NCBI RefSeq assembly: GCF_028689305.1
Contig: NZ_JAQTWM010000032.1
Span: 1-35,795, forward strand
Reading direction: 5' to 3'
Length of the DNA: 35,795 bases
From: Rhodoferax sp.
GTDB lineage: Bacteria > Pseudomonadota > Gammaproteobacteria > Burkholderiales > Burkholderiaceae_C
In this document: one piece after another, positions 26,465-35,795 of the stretch
Layout of the letters: each line of letters begins with the position of its first letter
How positions within the stretch are numbered: position 1 is the first letter of the stretch
The notes under the pieces: generated by a model
What the model was told of the DNA's origin: nothing
The model's database searches: none
Seen by the model: the letters and a program-made list of their open reading frames with translations, nothing else
Made by a program: the position numbers and the translations under genes

Positions 26465-28404
26465 GGCTGCAACAAGCCCGCCACCCGTTCCCGCAACACC
26501 TGCGGCTGCACTTGGTTCGCCTGCAGCGCTGGGCCCACATTCAAGCCCACCTGGCTGAACATGCCGCGCCGGAAAGGACGCACCATGGCCCCACCTTTTT
26601 CAACCCGGCTGAAAAACGAGCCCCACAGGTTGACCAGCGCCATCGGGATCACCGGCACCGTCAGACCCTGTTGTTCTGCACGCTCCAGAATTTTCATGAT
26701 GCCGCCTTTGAATTCCTGCAAGTTGCCGTCTTTGGTGATACCCCCTTCGGGGAAGATGGCCAGCAAATCCCCCTCTTGCAACACCTGGGCTGCGGCAACA
26801 AACGCGGCCTCGTAAGCAGCCGGGTCTTCGGCGCGCGGCGCAATCGGAATCGCCTTGGCCAGCTTGAACAACCAGCCCAGCACCGGCACCTGAAAAATGC
26901 GGTGGTCCATGATGAAGCGGATCGGACGCGGGCTGGCCGCCATCAGCAAAATGGCATCGACAAAACTCACGTGGTTGCACACCAGCACGGCGGCACCCTG
27001 GGTGGGGATGTGTTCATCGTCACGCACCTTGAAGCGGTAGACCAGGTGCGACAGCACCCAGGCCACAAAACGCAGCAGATATTCCGGCATCAGCAGGAAG
27101 ATGTAGGCCGCTACCGCCGCATTGGCCAAGCCAGTGAACAAGAAAATCTGCGGGATGGTGAAACCGCTTTTCAGCAACACCCCTGCGATGACTGAGCTGG
27201 CAATCATGAACAGCGCGTTCAGAATATTGTTGGCCGCAATGATGCGGGCGCGGTGCGTAGGCTGGCTGCGTAGCTGGATCAAGGCGTACATCGGCACGCT
27301 GTACAAGCCTGCAAACAGGCTCAAGAGCAGCAGGTCAGCCATCAAGCGCCAGTGCGCGCTCTGAGCCAGAAACGCCGCGAGGCCCATGACTTCTGACGCG
27401 GGTAGCCCCTTTGATGCAAAGTACAAATCCACCGCAAACACACTCATGCCGATCGCGCCCAGCGGCACCAGGCCAATTTCGACATGGCGGCGGCTCAGTA
27501 CCTCGCACAACAGCGAGCCGGTGCCAATGCCGATGGAAAACACCACCAGCAGCAGGGATGCCACCTGCTCGTTGCCATGCAGCACCTCTTTGGCAAAGCT
27601 GGGGAACTGGCTCAAAAACACCGCGCCAAAAAACCACATCCAGCTGATGCCCAACAACGACCGGAACACCACCAGGTTGCCATGGGCCAGTTTGAGGTTG
27701 CGCCAGGTTTCGCTGACCGGGTTCCAGTTGATCGTCAAGCCAGGGTCGGTGGCCGGGGCACGGGGAATGAACTGGGCCACCCCCCGCCCCAGCAGTGCCA
27801 GCAGCACACAGGCGACGGCCACGTTGCGGTGGCCGACTTCAGGCATGGCCACCAGCAGACCACCGGCAATGTTGCCCAGCAAAATGGCTACAAACGTGCC
27901 CATCTCGACCATGCCATTGCCACCGGTCAGCTCACGCTCACCCAGCACCTGCGGCAGGTAGGCAAACTTCACCGGGCCAAACAGCGTGGAATGCAGGCCC
28001 ATCAAAAACGTGCACAACAGCAGCACCACCACCTGGCCACTGACAAACCCATAGGCGGCGATCAGCATGATGACCACCTCCAGGTTTTTGACAAAGCGGA
28101 TCATCACCGTCTTGTCAAACTTGTCGGTGAGCTGACCGGCCGTGGCCGAAAACAGCAGAAACGGCGAGATGAACAGTGCCCCGATCACCAGCCCGGCCAT
28201 CGCCGGCGGCAACCAGCCCACACTAAGCTGGTAGGTCACCATCACGGTGAAGGCGAACTTGAACACATTGTCATTGGCCGCCCCTGAAAACTGGGTCCAG
28301 AAAAACGGTGCAAAACGGCGTTGGCCGAGCAGTGCAAACTGGTTCGGGTGCGCGTGGGCAGCCTGGGGCACGGGGGCCGTCATGGCCTGGGTGTCGGAAT
28401 TCAA
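26440..28404 (-). CDS. LplT-like MFS transporter fused to a PlsC-type acyltransferase
   Basis: The start is taken as TTG at 28404, since GAGGAG lies 6 nt upstream; an ATG at 28383 is the alternative. This gives 654 residues. Residues 20 to about 400 are a major-facilitator transporter of the LplT type (RFAPFFWTQFSGAANDNVFK; MGLHSTLFGPVKFAYLPQVL). Residues about 410-650 are a glycerolipid acyltransferase with HX4D in CNHVSFVDAILL and FPEGGITKDG. LplT flips lysophospholipids inward and Aas re-acylates them; here the acyltransferase is fused but the AMP-binding acyl-ACP synthetase domain of Aas is missing, so acyl-ACP or acyl-CoA would be the donor. It follows the membrane hydrolase gene by 38 nt. 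Confidence 0.85.
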   Translation of the reverse strand: MNSDTQAMTAPVPQAAHAHPNQFALLGQRRFAPFFWTQFSGAANDNVFKFAFTVMVTYQLSVGWLPPAMAGLVIGALFISPFLLFSATAGQLTDKFDKTVMIRFVKNLEVVIMLIAAYGFVSGQVVVLLLCTFLMGLHSTLFGPVKFAYLPQVLGERELTGGNGMVEMGTFVAILLGNIAGGLLVAMPEVGHRNVAVACVLLALLGRGVAQFIPRAPATDPGLTINWNPVSETWRNLKLAHGNLVVFRSLLGISWMWFFGAVFLSQFPSFAKEVLHGNEQVASLLLVVFSIGIGTGSLLCEVLSRRHVEIGLVPLGAIGMSVFAVDLYFASKGLPASEVMGLAAFLAQSAHWRLMADLLLLSLFAGLYSVPMYALIQLRSQPTHRARIIAANNILNALFMIASSVIAGVLLKSGFTIPQIFLFTGLANAAVAAYIFLLMPEYLLRFVAWVLSHLVYRFKVRDDEHIPTQGAAVLVCNHVSFVDAILLMAASPRPIRFIMDHRIFQVPVLGWLFKLAKAIPIAPRAEDPAAYEAAFVAAAQVLQEGDLLAIFPEGGITKDGNLQEFKGGIMKILERAEQQGLTVPVIPMALVNLWGSFFSRVEKGGAMVRPFRRGMFSQVGLNVGPALQANQVQPQVLRERVAGLLQPQRASENS

Positions 28405-28442
28405 AATGGGCTCCTCTTTCTTGTTCTGAATGGAATGCGGGC

Positions 28443-29267
28443 TCAAGCCCAGGCCTTGGCCGCCCGGTACAACTTGAATTGCGGGTGATTGTGCATGACA
28501 GTCATGACAGGCCAGGCCGCCAGCGCCGCAGCCACATGCTTCAGGCTGTGACCCGACACCAGCCCGCTGGTCCAGGCCAACACGGCGTGGTCACCCAACT
28601 CCAGCAGTTTGGCCAGCGTGTACAGCGCCGCCACCGCCATCAGCGGCAAACCCCAGCCACCGGGCACGGGCTGGCGCAGGGCCAAAACCAGCACCAGCAG
28701 CATGCCACCGCCCTGCAGCACCACCCAGGGCAACAGGTTGCCACTCTGGTACCACACCAGCACCGCCACCGGCCCGGCCAGCAGCGTGATCGCCACCGTC
28801 ACCACTCCGCCGCGCAGGCTGATGCGGTCTGCCACCGCCATGCCCAACAGCCCGGCAAACGCCACCACCATGCCCAGGCGGTCCCAGGCCAGGCCAAAGT
28901 TGTCAGGCTGCCAGTGGTAGTAGCCTGACCCGGCAGCCGTCAGCAGCAAACCGCCGAAAAACACCGCGGCCAGTTGCAAGTAGGCATCCAGGCTGCGTTG
29001 CAAGCTGGCCTGCCCCACCCGCACCAGCCCCCAGAGGCCTGCCACGGCGAAGGGCAAGTTGGTAAGCACGTCCATGACGCGGGGCAAGCCCTGCCAGCCG
29101 CGTTGATCGGCAAACGCGTGGTACTGCGCCTGCTGGGCCACATTGGGGCCCAAAGAAGCCAGCACCAGCGCCGCCAGCAACGCGGCCAACAACAGCTGCT
29201 CGGGCCAGGACCAAGCTGACGGGGTCACAGCTGATTGGGCCAAGGCTGAGCGGGGCAAAGTTTTCAT
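28443..29267 (-). CDS. CREST-superfamily membrane hydrolase (ceramidase-like)
   Basis: The start is ATG at 29267, with AGGAG 8 nt upstream, giving 274 residues. About seven hydrophobic segments are visible. Residues expected of the CREST metal site (one Ser, three His, one Asp) are present: GSGYYHWQPDN, LAWDRLGMVVAF and, in the last helix region, GHSLKHVAAALAAW. The superfamily includes alkaline ceramidases, PAQR receptors and Per1-type lipid remodelling proteins, zinc-dependent amide hydrolases where tested. In a bacterium with ornithine lipids an amide-linked lipid is a possible substrate, but this is a guess. It is probably cotranscribed with the transporter-acyltransferase gene downstream. 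Confidence 0.7.
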   Translation of the reverse strand: MKTLPRSALAQSAVTPSAWSWPEQLLLAALLAALVLASLGPNVAQQAQYHAFADQRGWQGLPRVMDVLTNLPFAVAGLWGLVRVGQASLQRSLDAYLQLAAVFFGGLLLTAAGSGYYHWQPDNFGLAWDRLGMVVAFAGLLGMAVADRISLRGGVVTVAITLLAGPVAVLVWYQSGNLLPWVVLQGGGMLLVLVLALRQPVPGGWGLPLMAVAALYTLAKLLELGDHAVLAWTSGLVSGHSLKHVAAALAAWPVMTVMHNHPQFKLYRAAKAWA

Positions 29268-29353
29268 GACAAACACTCCTGTGGCTAAAAACATCCGCAG
29301 TGTGCAAACGCCACGCTGAAAACCTGCCAAATTACTCAACCTGTATAGATAAT

Positions 29354-29370
29354 TGATGCCAAAAGTATCA
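29354..29370. promoter_or_regulatory. Possible operator between the divergent hydrolase and HTH genes
   Basis: TGATGC-CAAAA-GTATCA is an inverted repeat with one mismatch per arm pair (5 of 6). It lies 13 nt before the HTH gene start, in the only promoter region serving both divergent units. A -10-like TATACA on the minus strand (29347-29342) is adjacent. Confidence 0.35.
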
Positions 29371-29383
29371 CCAAACAATACCT

Positions 29384-30115
29384 ATGGGCACCACCGCCGA
29401 TCTTGTCACCGCCATCAAAAAAGAACTCAAAGCCGCCCGCATGACCTATGCCGACCTGGCGCAAAGCTTGGGACTGGCCGAGAGCAGCGTCAAACGGATG
29501 CTGGCCAAGGGCGACATGCCGCTGTCGCGCATCGACGCGATGTGCCGCGCCCTGAAACTCGACTTTGCCGACCTGGCGCGCCGCGTGGCCGACGCGCAGC
29601 CGCTGCTGGCGCAGCTCAGCCAGGAGCAGGAAAGCGCCGTGGTGGCTGACAAAAAACTGCTGCTGGTGGCCATTTGTGTGCTGAGCCAATGGACGCTGGA
29701 GCAAATCACCAGCGCCTACCGCCTGACAAATGCCGAATGCATCGGCTACCTGGCGCAGCTGGACCGCATTGGCATCATCGAACTGCGGCCGCTGAACCGC
29801 TACCGCCTGAAACTGGCCAAAACCTTCCGCTGGCGGCCCCATGGCCCGGTGATGGACTACTTTCGCGACAACGCGCTGCTGGACTACTTTTCAGGCGGCT
29901 TCAACGGCATGGGCGAAGGCCTGCTGCTGGTGCACGGCTCCATCAGCCGCAGTCTGGCACCCTCGTTCATGGAACGGATGCAGCGCGTGGCACAGGACTT
30001 TGCCCAGCAACACCTGGCCGACCAGAAACTGGGCGACAAAGACCGCGAAGGCTACACCCTGCTGCTGGCCATGCGCAGCTGGGAGTTTGAGGCGTTTGGC
30101 AGGCTGCGACGGTGA
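29384..30115 (+). CDS. XRE-type helix-turn-helix regulator
   Basis: The 243-residue protein has an N-terminal Cro/C1 helix-turn-helix (about 8-62): MTYADLAQSLGLAESSVKRM followed by MPLSRIDAMCRALKLDFADL. The remaining 170 residues are mostly helical, with a second winged-helix-like stretch (LSQWTLEQITSAYRLTNAEC, then IGIIELRPLNRYRLKLAKTF) and no recognised ligand domain. The gene is divergent from the membrane hydrolase, which it may control through the small inverted repeat between them. Confidence 0.82.
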   Translation: MGTTADLVTAIKKELKAARMTYADLAQSLGLAESSVKRMLAKGDMPLSRIDAMCRALKLDFADLARRVADAQPLLAQLSQEQESAVVADKKLLLVAICVLSQWTLEQITSAYRLTNAECIGYLAQLDRIGIIELRPLNRYRLKLAKTFRWRPHGPVMDYFRDNALLDYFSGGFNGMGEGLLLVHGSISRSLAPSFMERMQRVAQDFAQQHLADQKLGDKDREGYTLLLAMRSWEFEAFGRLRR

Positions 30116-30254
30116 GGGGTCAGTGCATCGCCACGGGGTTGCAGACCTTCCGACCCAGGCGCGTCAAACCAGGGGTTCAGGTCTGATGCCCGACATTCAC
30201 CTTGATTTTTATTGACGCCAAACTTACAGTGCAAGCTCACATCGGGAGATTGCA

Positions 30255-30554
30255 ATGATCACGTGGCCCGCTCCTGCCGTTTCGTTCTCAGAGCTTCACC
30301 GCATCAAGCGATGGTGCAAGGAACATGCGCAGGATCACCCGATCGAATACGAACTCTGGGACGCGATTCTGACCATCTGGCTGATGGGCTGGATCGGCTG
30401 GGTTCCCACCCTGGTGCTGGACGCTTGGTGGGCTAGCCTGCCCTGCGTGCTGGGCACGCTGACACCCAGCCTGTACATCCGCTGGCGCACTCAAGCCCAC
30501 CACCTCAGACGCCTGCGCTGCGACTGGCTGCGCAAGCCACCAGACGCGCCGTAG
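30255..30554 (+). CDS. Small membrane protein, function unknown
   Basis: The 99-residue protein starts at an ATG with GGGAG 6 nt upstream. A charged N-terminal third (LHRIKRWCKEHAQDHPIEYE) precedes two close hydrophobic segments (AILTIWLMGWIGWVPTLVLD and WWASLPCVLGTLTPSLYI) and a basic tail (RLRCDWLRK). A two-helix hairpin in the inner membrane with both ends in the cytoplasm is the likely form. I recognise no family. The 139 nt before it show no clear promoter or RNA element. Confidence 0.6.
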   Translation: MITWPAPAVSFSELHRIKRWCKEHAQDHPIEYELWDAILTIWLMGWIGWVPTLVLDAWWASLPCVLGTLTPSLYIRWRTQAHHLRRLRCDWLRKPPDAP

Positions 30555-30629
30555 CCGGCCGGTGGGGTCGCCCACTTGGCTACACTTCGCCAGCACATTT
30601 CCCTGGCCCACTTTCCTCGCGCTTCCCGC

Positions 30630-31364
30630 ATGACCAAAAACTTAGTAGCAAGTTACCGCCTGGTTCGCTTGGTGCTGCATCTGATCCACGGGTTGGCCGT
30701 GATCGCCTGGCGCTTTCCCACCATGACAGAGACACAAAAAGCCCAAACGATTCAGGCCTGGGCCCAGACGCTGCTTGCACAGCTAGCTATTCAATTGGTC
30801 GTAACCGGCAAACCCGCTGAGCGTGGCCCGATGCTGGTGGCAGCCAATCACATCTCCTGGCTGGACATCCCGCTGCTGCTGGCGGCAGGTCATTGCCGTT
30901 TTGTGGCCAAGGCTGAGATTCAGCACTGGCCGCTGCTGGGCAAGATGGCCCATGGCGGCGGCACCCTCTTCATTGCCCGTGAATCGCGGCGCGATGCGAT
31001 GCGTGTGGTGCACCAGATGGCCGAACACCTGCGCGCGGGTGACGTTCTGGCGATCTTCCCCGAGGGCACCACCAGCAACGGGCAGCAATTGCTGCCGTTT
31101 CATGCCAACTTGTTCCAGGCCGCCATTTCGGCCTGCGCGCCGGTGCAGCCAGTGGCGCTGGGCTTTGTGGATGCGGTCAGCGGCCAACCCAGCCTGGCCC
31201 CCTGCTACATTGATGACGACACCTTGCTGGGTTCGGTCTGGCGCACGTTGACCGCGCCGCCGCTGTGCGCCACAGTGGCCCTGGGTGAGCCGCTGTTGCC
31301 CGGTGACCGTGACCGCCGGGCGCTGGCCACAGATGTGCGCCAGGCGGTGGCGGCTTTGCGCTAA
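30630..31364 (+). CDS. 1-acyl-sn-glycerol-3-phosphate acyltransferase (PlsC/OlsA-like)
   Basis: The start is ATG at 30630 (244 residues); a TTG at 30576 would add 18 residues without a ribosome binding site. A TACACT hexamer at 30581-30586 is a possible -10. One N-terminal hydrophobic segment (LVLHLIHGLAVIAWRF) is followed by the acyltransferase core with AANHISWLDIPLLLAA (HX4D), VAKAEIQHWPLLGKMAHGGG and LAIFPEGTTSNGQQLLPFHA. PlsC makes phosphatidic acid; OlsA enzymes of the same fold finish ornithine lipids by acylating lyso-ornithine lipid. Sequence alone does not separate them, and the OlsB-like gene 9 kb away makes OlsA worth considering. Residues about 43-58 fall in a decayed repeat element. 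Confidence 0.87.
   Translation: MTKNLVASYRLVRLVLHLIHGLAVIAWRFPTMTETQKAQTIQAWAQTLLAQLAIQLVVTGKPAERGPMLVAANHISWLDIPLLLAAGHCRFVAKAEIQHWPLLGKMAHGGGTLFIARESRRDAMRVVHQMAEHLRAGDVLAIFPEGTTSNGQQLLPFHANLFQAAISACAPVQPVALGFVDAVSGQPSLAPCYIDDDTLLGSVWRTLTAPPLCATVALGEPLLPGDRDRRALATDVRQAVAALR
30755..30802 (+). repeat. Possible decayed copy of the 48-nt element (copy R8)
   Basis: GGCCTGGGCCC, exactly 19 nt, then AGCTATTCAATTGGTCGT fit the element's block plan, but the right-hand ATAGC is lost and the A-run is weak. It may be chance within the plsC-like gene. Confidence 0.3.
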
Positions 31365-31365
31365 A

Positions 31366-31379
31366 GGTTTTTCAAAACC
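31366..31379. repeat. Small inverted repeat between convergent plsC-like gene and uvrD
   Basis: GGTTTT-TC-AAAACC lies 1 nt after the acyltransferase stop and 3 nt before the uvrD stop. It is a weak AT-rich hairpin that might help end either transcript; no long T-run follows. Confidence 0.3.
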
Positions 31380-31382
31380 CGG

Positions 31383-33821
<2,439 letters not shown>

Positions 33822-33826
33822 GGTTC

Positions 33827-33832
33827 ATTGTA
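33827..33832 (-). promoter_or_regulatory. -10 hexamer of uvrD
   Basis: On the minus strand TACAAT stands 5 nt before the uvrD ATG. Transcription would start about at the A of the start codon. The opposite strand of the same site reads TGTAGA at 33829-33834, a possible -10 for the divergent gene, so the two promoters may compete. Confidence 0.5.
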
Positions 33833-33844
33833 GAAAGCCGACGA

Positions 33845-34585
33845 ATGACAACCTCTCACCTCACAGATCAAGCCTGGTTCAGGGTCTGGCGCCATGGCTG
33901 GCTGGCGCTGCTGCTGGCGGTGCCGTTGGCACATGGCCAGTCGCTGTGCAGCAGCGACGACCAGGCAGCACCCAAGATGCTGCTGGAGCGCTTTGTCAAT
34001 GCCGACTGCGACACCTGCTGGCGTGACCCGGCCACCCCGGCGGCGGTCAGTGGCACCCTGGCGCTGGACTGGATCGTGCCCGGCAGCCAGGGGGAAGATG
34101 CCCCACTGGCTGCGGCTGCCCGACGGGACGCACACCTGCGGCTGGAGGCCCTGCAACGCCTGCGCCCGGATCGTCAGGACAGCCTGACCAGCCGCGTTGT
34201 GGCCTGGCCAGACGCCCGGCTGCGCGTGGCACACGGGATCGCTTTTGGCGGTTATGTCGGGGCCTCGATCGAGCTGCGTCTGCCACCGGGTCGCAAGGTC
34301 AGTTACCCGCTGCAGGCCTGGCTGGCGCTGGTCGAAACCTTGCCCGCTGGCTTGGAGGGTTCCGTGGTGGCCAGGAATCTGGTCAGAAATGTGCTTCAGC
34401 CCACGTGGAATGGACATGAATCACTATCAAATTCAGAGCAAATAAGTTTCAGGGAATTCCGTGCCATGAACATCCCTGAGGGCGCCCAAACCACACGCCT
34501 GCAGGTGGTGGGCTGGCTGCAGGATGCCAGTGGCCAACTGGTCATGGCAGCCGAATCGGCCTGCCCCAGTGAACAGGATGACTAG
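33845..34585 (+). CDS. Predicted secreted protein with CxxC motif, function unknown
   Basis: The start is ATG at 33845 (246 residues), only 23 nt from the uvrD start on the other strand. A signal peptide (HGWLALLLAVPLAHGQ) is followed by LCSSDDQAAPKMLLERFVNA, then DCDTCWRD. The VxxxCxxC arrangement after a beta strand recalls thioredoxin-fold proteins of the DUF1223 kind, but the rest gives no firm match. The mature part also has hydrophilic beta-rich stretches (GGYVGASIELRLPPGRKVSY). Residues about 184-199 are encoded by a decayed repeat element. A strong terminator follows 30 nt after the stop, so it is probably a single-gene unit. Confidence 0.65.
   Translation: MTTSHLTDQAWFRVWRHGWLALLLAVPLAHGQSLCSSDDQAAPKMLLERFVNADCDTCWRDPATPAAVSGTLALDWIVPGSQGEDAPLAAAARRDAHLRLEALQRLRPDRQDSLTSRVVAWPDARLRVAHGIAFGGYVGASIELRLPPGRKVSYPLQAWLALVETLPAGLEGSVVARNLVRNVLQPTWNGHESLSNSEQISFREFRAMNIPEGAQTTRLQVVGWLQDASGQLVMAAESACPSEQDD
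34392..34439 (+). repeat. Decayed copy of the 48-nt element (copy R7)
   Basis: AGAAATG precedes TGCTTCAGCCC, exactly 19 nt, then CACTATCAAATTCAGAGC. The 11+19+18 spacing is kept, the right box shares CTAT and AATT with the clear copies, and the AT content is well above the surrounding gene. In frame, same direction as the CxxC protein gene. Confidence 0.5.
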
Positions 34586-34615
34586 TACAAACCGACAAAC
34601 CCGATACAATCAAGC

Positions 34616-34649
34616 ACCGGGCCCAAGCAATTGCAGCCCGGTTTTTTTT
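34616..34649 (+). terminator. Intrinsic terminator after the CxxC protein gene
   Basis: ACCGGGC and GCCCGGT form a perfect 7-bp stem with a 13-nt loop, followed by a run of eight T's. A TACAAT hexamer (34605-34610) lies just upstream; a transcript from it would start in the hairpin, so it is probably not a working promoter. Confidence 0.85.
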
Positions 34650-34717
34650 GGCCATGTGGTTCACCTGCATATGGAAAATGGAACCGGCATCGCATTCCAA
34701 GTGCTCTCTTTCAACCC

Positions 34718-34764
34718 GACGCTCTCCTGAGTCGCCCCAACACCTGCGGGGTTTGAAGGGCGTC
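34718..34764 (+). other. Possible structured leader of guaC
   Basis: GACGC (34718-34722) can pair with GCGTC (34760-34764), enclosing CCCC (34735-34738) with GGGG (34748-34751). The helix ends 5 nt before the AGGAG ribosome binding site of guaC. It does not match the purine riboswitch or any other class I know, and may be no more than GC-rich sequence. Confidence 0.25.
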
Positions 34765-34781
34765 AAGCAAGGAGCCTGACC

Positions 34782-35759
34782 ATGGAAATTTTTGACTACG
34801 ACAACATCCTGCTGTTACCCCGCAAATGCCGGGTGGAAAGCCGTTCCGAATGTGATGCCAGCGTGGAGCTTGGACCAAGGCGTTTTCGTATTCCGGTGGT
34901 GCCGGCCAACATGAAAACCGTGGTCAGCGAGGCCCTGTGCATCTGGCTGGCGCAAAACGGCTACTTTTACGTGATGCACCGCTTTGACCTGGACAACGTC
35001 GCGTTTGTCAAAGACATGAAGGCGCGTGGCCTGTACGCCTCAATCTCGCTGGGGGTCAAAAAGCCGGACTACGACACGGTGGATCAGCTGGTCGCTCTGG
35101 GCCTGACCCCCGAGTACATCACCATCGACATTGCCCACGGCCATGCCGACAGCGTGAAAAACATGATCAGCTACCTGCGTGAAAAAATCCCGACCACATT
35201 CATCATTGCCGGCAACGTGGCCACACCCGAGGCGGTGATTGACCTGGAGAACTGGGGCGCCGATGCCACCAAGGTCGGCATCGGTCCAGGCAAGGTCTGC
35301 ATCACTAAGCTCAAGACCGGTTTCGGCACCGGCGGCTGGCAACTGAGTGCGGTCAAATGGTGCGCCCGGGTCGCCACCAAGCCGATCATCGCCGACGGTG
35401 GCATCCGCGAACACGGCGACATTGCCAAGAGCATCCGCTTTGGCGCCACCATGGTGATGATCGGGTCCCTGTTGGCCGGCCACGAAGAGTCCCCCGGCCA
35501 GACCGTCGAAGTGGATGGCCGGCTGTACAAGGAGTATTACGGCTCGGCCAGTGATTTCAACAAGGGTGAATACAAACACGTGGAAGGCAAACGCATCCTG
35601 GAGCCGATCAAGGGCCAACTGGCAGACACCCTGATCGAAATGGAGCAGGACGTGCAAAGCTCGATCAGCTACTCAGGTGGCAAAAAGCTGATGGACATCC
35701 GCAAGGCCAACTACGTCACGCTCGGCGGCGACAACGCCGGGGAACATTTGCTGATGTAG
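34782..35759 (+). CDS. guaC: GMP reductase, GuaC2 (Gram-positive) type
   Basis: The 325-residue protein starts at an ATG with AGGAG 7 nt upstream. The sequence follows the short GMP reductases of staphylococci and other Firmicutes closely ([57 protein letters not shown]), with the catalytic Cys in [19 protein letters not shown] and the phosphate site [20 protein letters not shown]. It reduces GMP to IMP with NADPH, returning guanine nucleotides to the purine pool. It is not IMP dehydrogenase: there is no CBS insert and the length is short. It stands alone after a terminator. E. coli GuaC is longer (347) and more distant, so past transfer or an old paralogue is possible. Confidence 0.92.
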   Translation: MEIFDYDNILLLPRKCRVESRSECDASVELGPRRFRIPVVPANMKTVVSEALCIWLAQNGYFYVMHRFDLDNVAFVKDMKARGLYASISLGVKKPDYDTVDQLVALGLTPEYITIDIAHGHADSVKNMISYLREKIPTTFIIAGNVATPEAVIDLENWGADATKVGIGPGKVCITKLKTGFGTGGWQLSAVKWCARVATKPIIADGGIREHGDIAKSIRFGATMVMIGSLLAGHEESPGQTVEVDGRLYKEYYGSASDFNKGEYKHVEGKRILEPIKGQLADTLIEMEQDVQSSISYSGGKKLMDIRKANYVTLGGDNAGEHLLM

Positions 35760-35767
35760 TGCCAATT

Positions 35768-35785
35768 GCAGCGATCCTCCGCTGC
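35768..35785. repeat. Inverted repeat after guaC
   Basis: GCAGCG-ATCCTC-CGCTGC is a perfect 6-bp stem 8 nt after the guaC stop codon. It could be a terminator hairpin, but no T-run is visible before the window ends. Confidence 0.35.
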
Positions 35786-35795
35786 GACAGAAAGT

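Noticed and set aside
34605..34610. TACAAT as a promoter before guaC
   Set aside because: Any transcript would begin at the following terminator hairpin, and no -35 is present.
34718..34764. Purine-sensing riboswitch before guaC
   Set aside because: The conserved loop sequences of purine riboswitches are absent; only a short GC-rich fold can be drawn.

Overview
The window is GC-rich chromosomal DNA of a betaproteobacterium, most probably a member of the Comamonadaceae close to Rhodoferax or Polaromonas. This rests on gene content (homoserine kinase of the APH-fold type, BPSS1780-family membrane protein, DUF2782-type protein, branched-chain keto acid dehydrogenase genes) and on codon usage; I could not run a database search. 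I see no rRNA, tRNA, CRISPR array, transposase or prophage gene.

Layout. 1-8.4 kb (minus strand): the start of a bacteriohemerythrin, a membrane-anchored rhodanese, then a self-regulated RND efflux operon read as tetR - outer-membrane factor - membrane fusion protein - RND pump, with a perfect 11-bp inverted-repeat operator ahead of tetR, and a Tat-exported dienelactone hydrolase-like protein. 8.6-12.2 kb (plus): bkdA1-bkdA2-bkdB, the E1 and E2 parts of branched-chain 2-oxoacid dehydrogenase, without an E3 gene. 12.2-15.0 kb (minus): polA. 15.1-17.2 kb (plus): DUF2782-type protein, thrB and a membrane protein. 17.3-18.6 kb (plus): two overlapping lipoprotein genes, the second FlgO-like, closed by a strong terminator. 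18.7-21.8 kb (minus): a PhoX-type phosphatase and an OlsB-type ornithine acyltransferase, each preceded by Pho-box-like heptamer repeats. 22.0-26.5 kb (plus): a three-gene signalling operon made of a periplasmic solute-binding sensor, a hybrid histidine kinase with Hpt domain, and a REC/HD-GYP response regulator. 26.4-29.3 kb (minus): an LplT-like transporter fused to a PlsC-type acyltransferase, and a CREST-type membrane hydrolase, divergent from an HTH regulator. 30.3-31.4 kb (plus): a small membrane protein and a PlsC/OlsA-like acyltransferase. 31.4-33.8 kb (minus): uvrD. 33.8-35.8 kb (plus): a secreted CxxC protein and a Gram-positive-type GMP reductase.

The most unusual thing in the window is a dispersed 48-49 nt element. 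Five clear and up to three decayed copies share one rigid plan: an A-run, a box like GGCCTCTAGCCC, exactly 19 variable nucleotides, then an 18-nt box AGCTAT-N7-ATAGC with GCTAT/ATAGC ends. Only one copy is intergenic. The others lie inside open reading frames (outer-membrane factor, bkdB, polA, uvrD, probably plsC and the CxxC protein) or at a gene end, where one supplies the stop codon of the fusion protein gene and the ribosome binding site of the pump gene. The 48-nt length is 16 codons, so such an element could enter a gene without shifting frame, as Rickettsia palindromic elements do.

A second theme is membrane lipid and phosphate physiology: PhoX and OlsB with Pho-box-like repeats, a transporter-acyltransferase fusion, a ceramidase-like membrane hydrolase and a further acyltransferase lie within about 13 kb. 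That they work together is inference.
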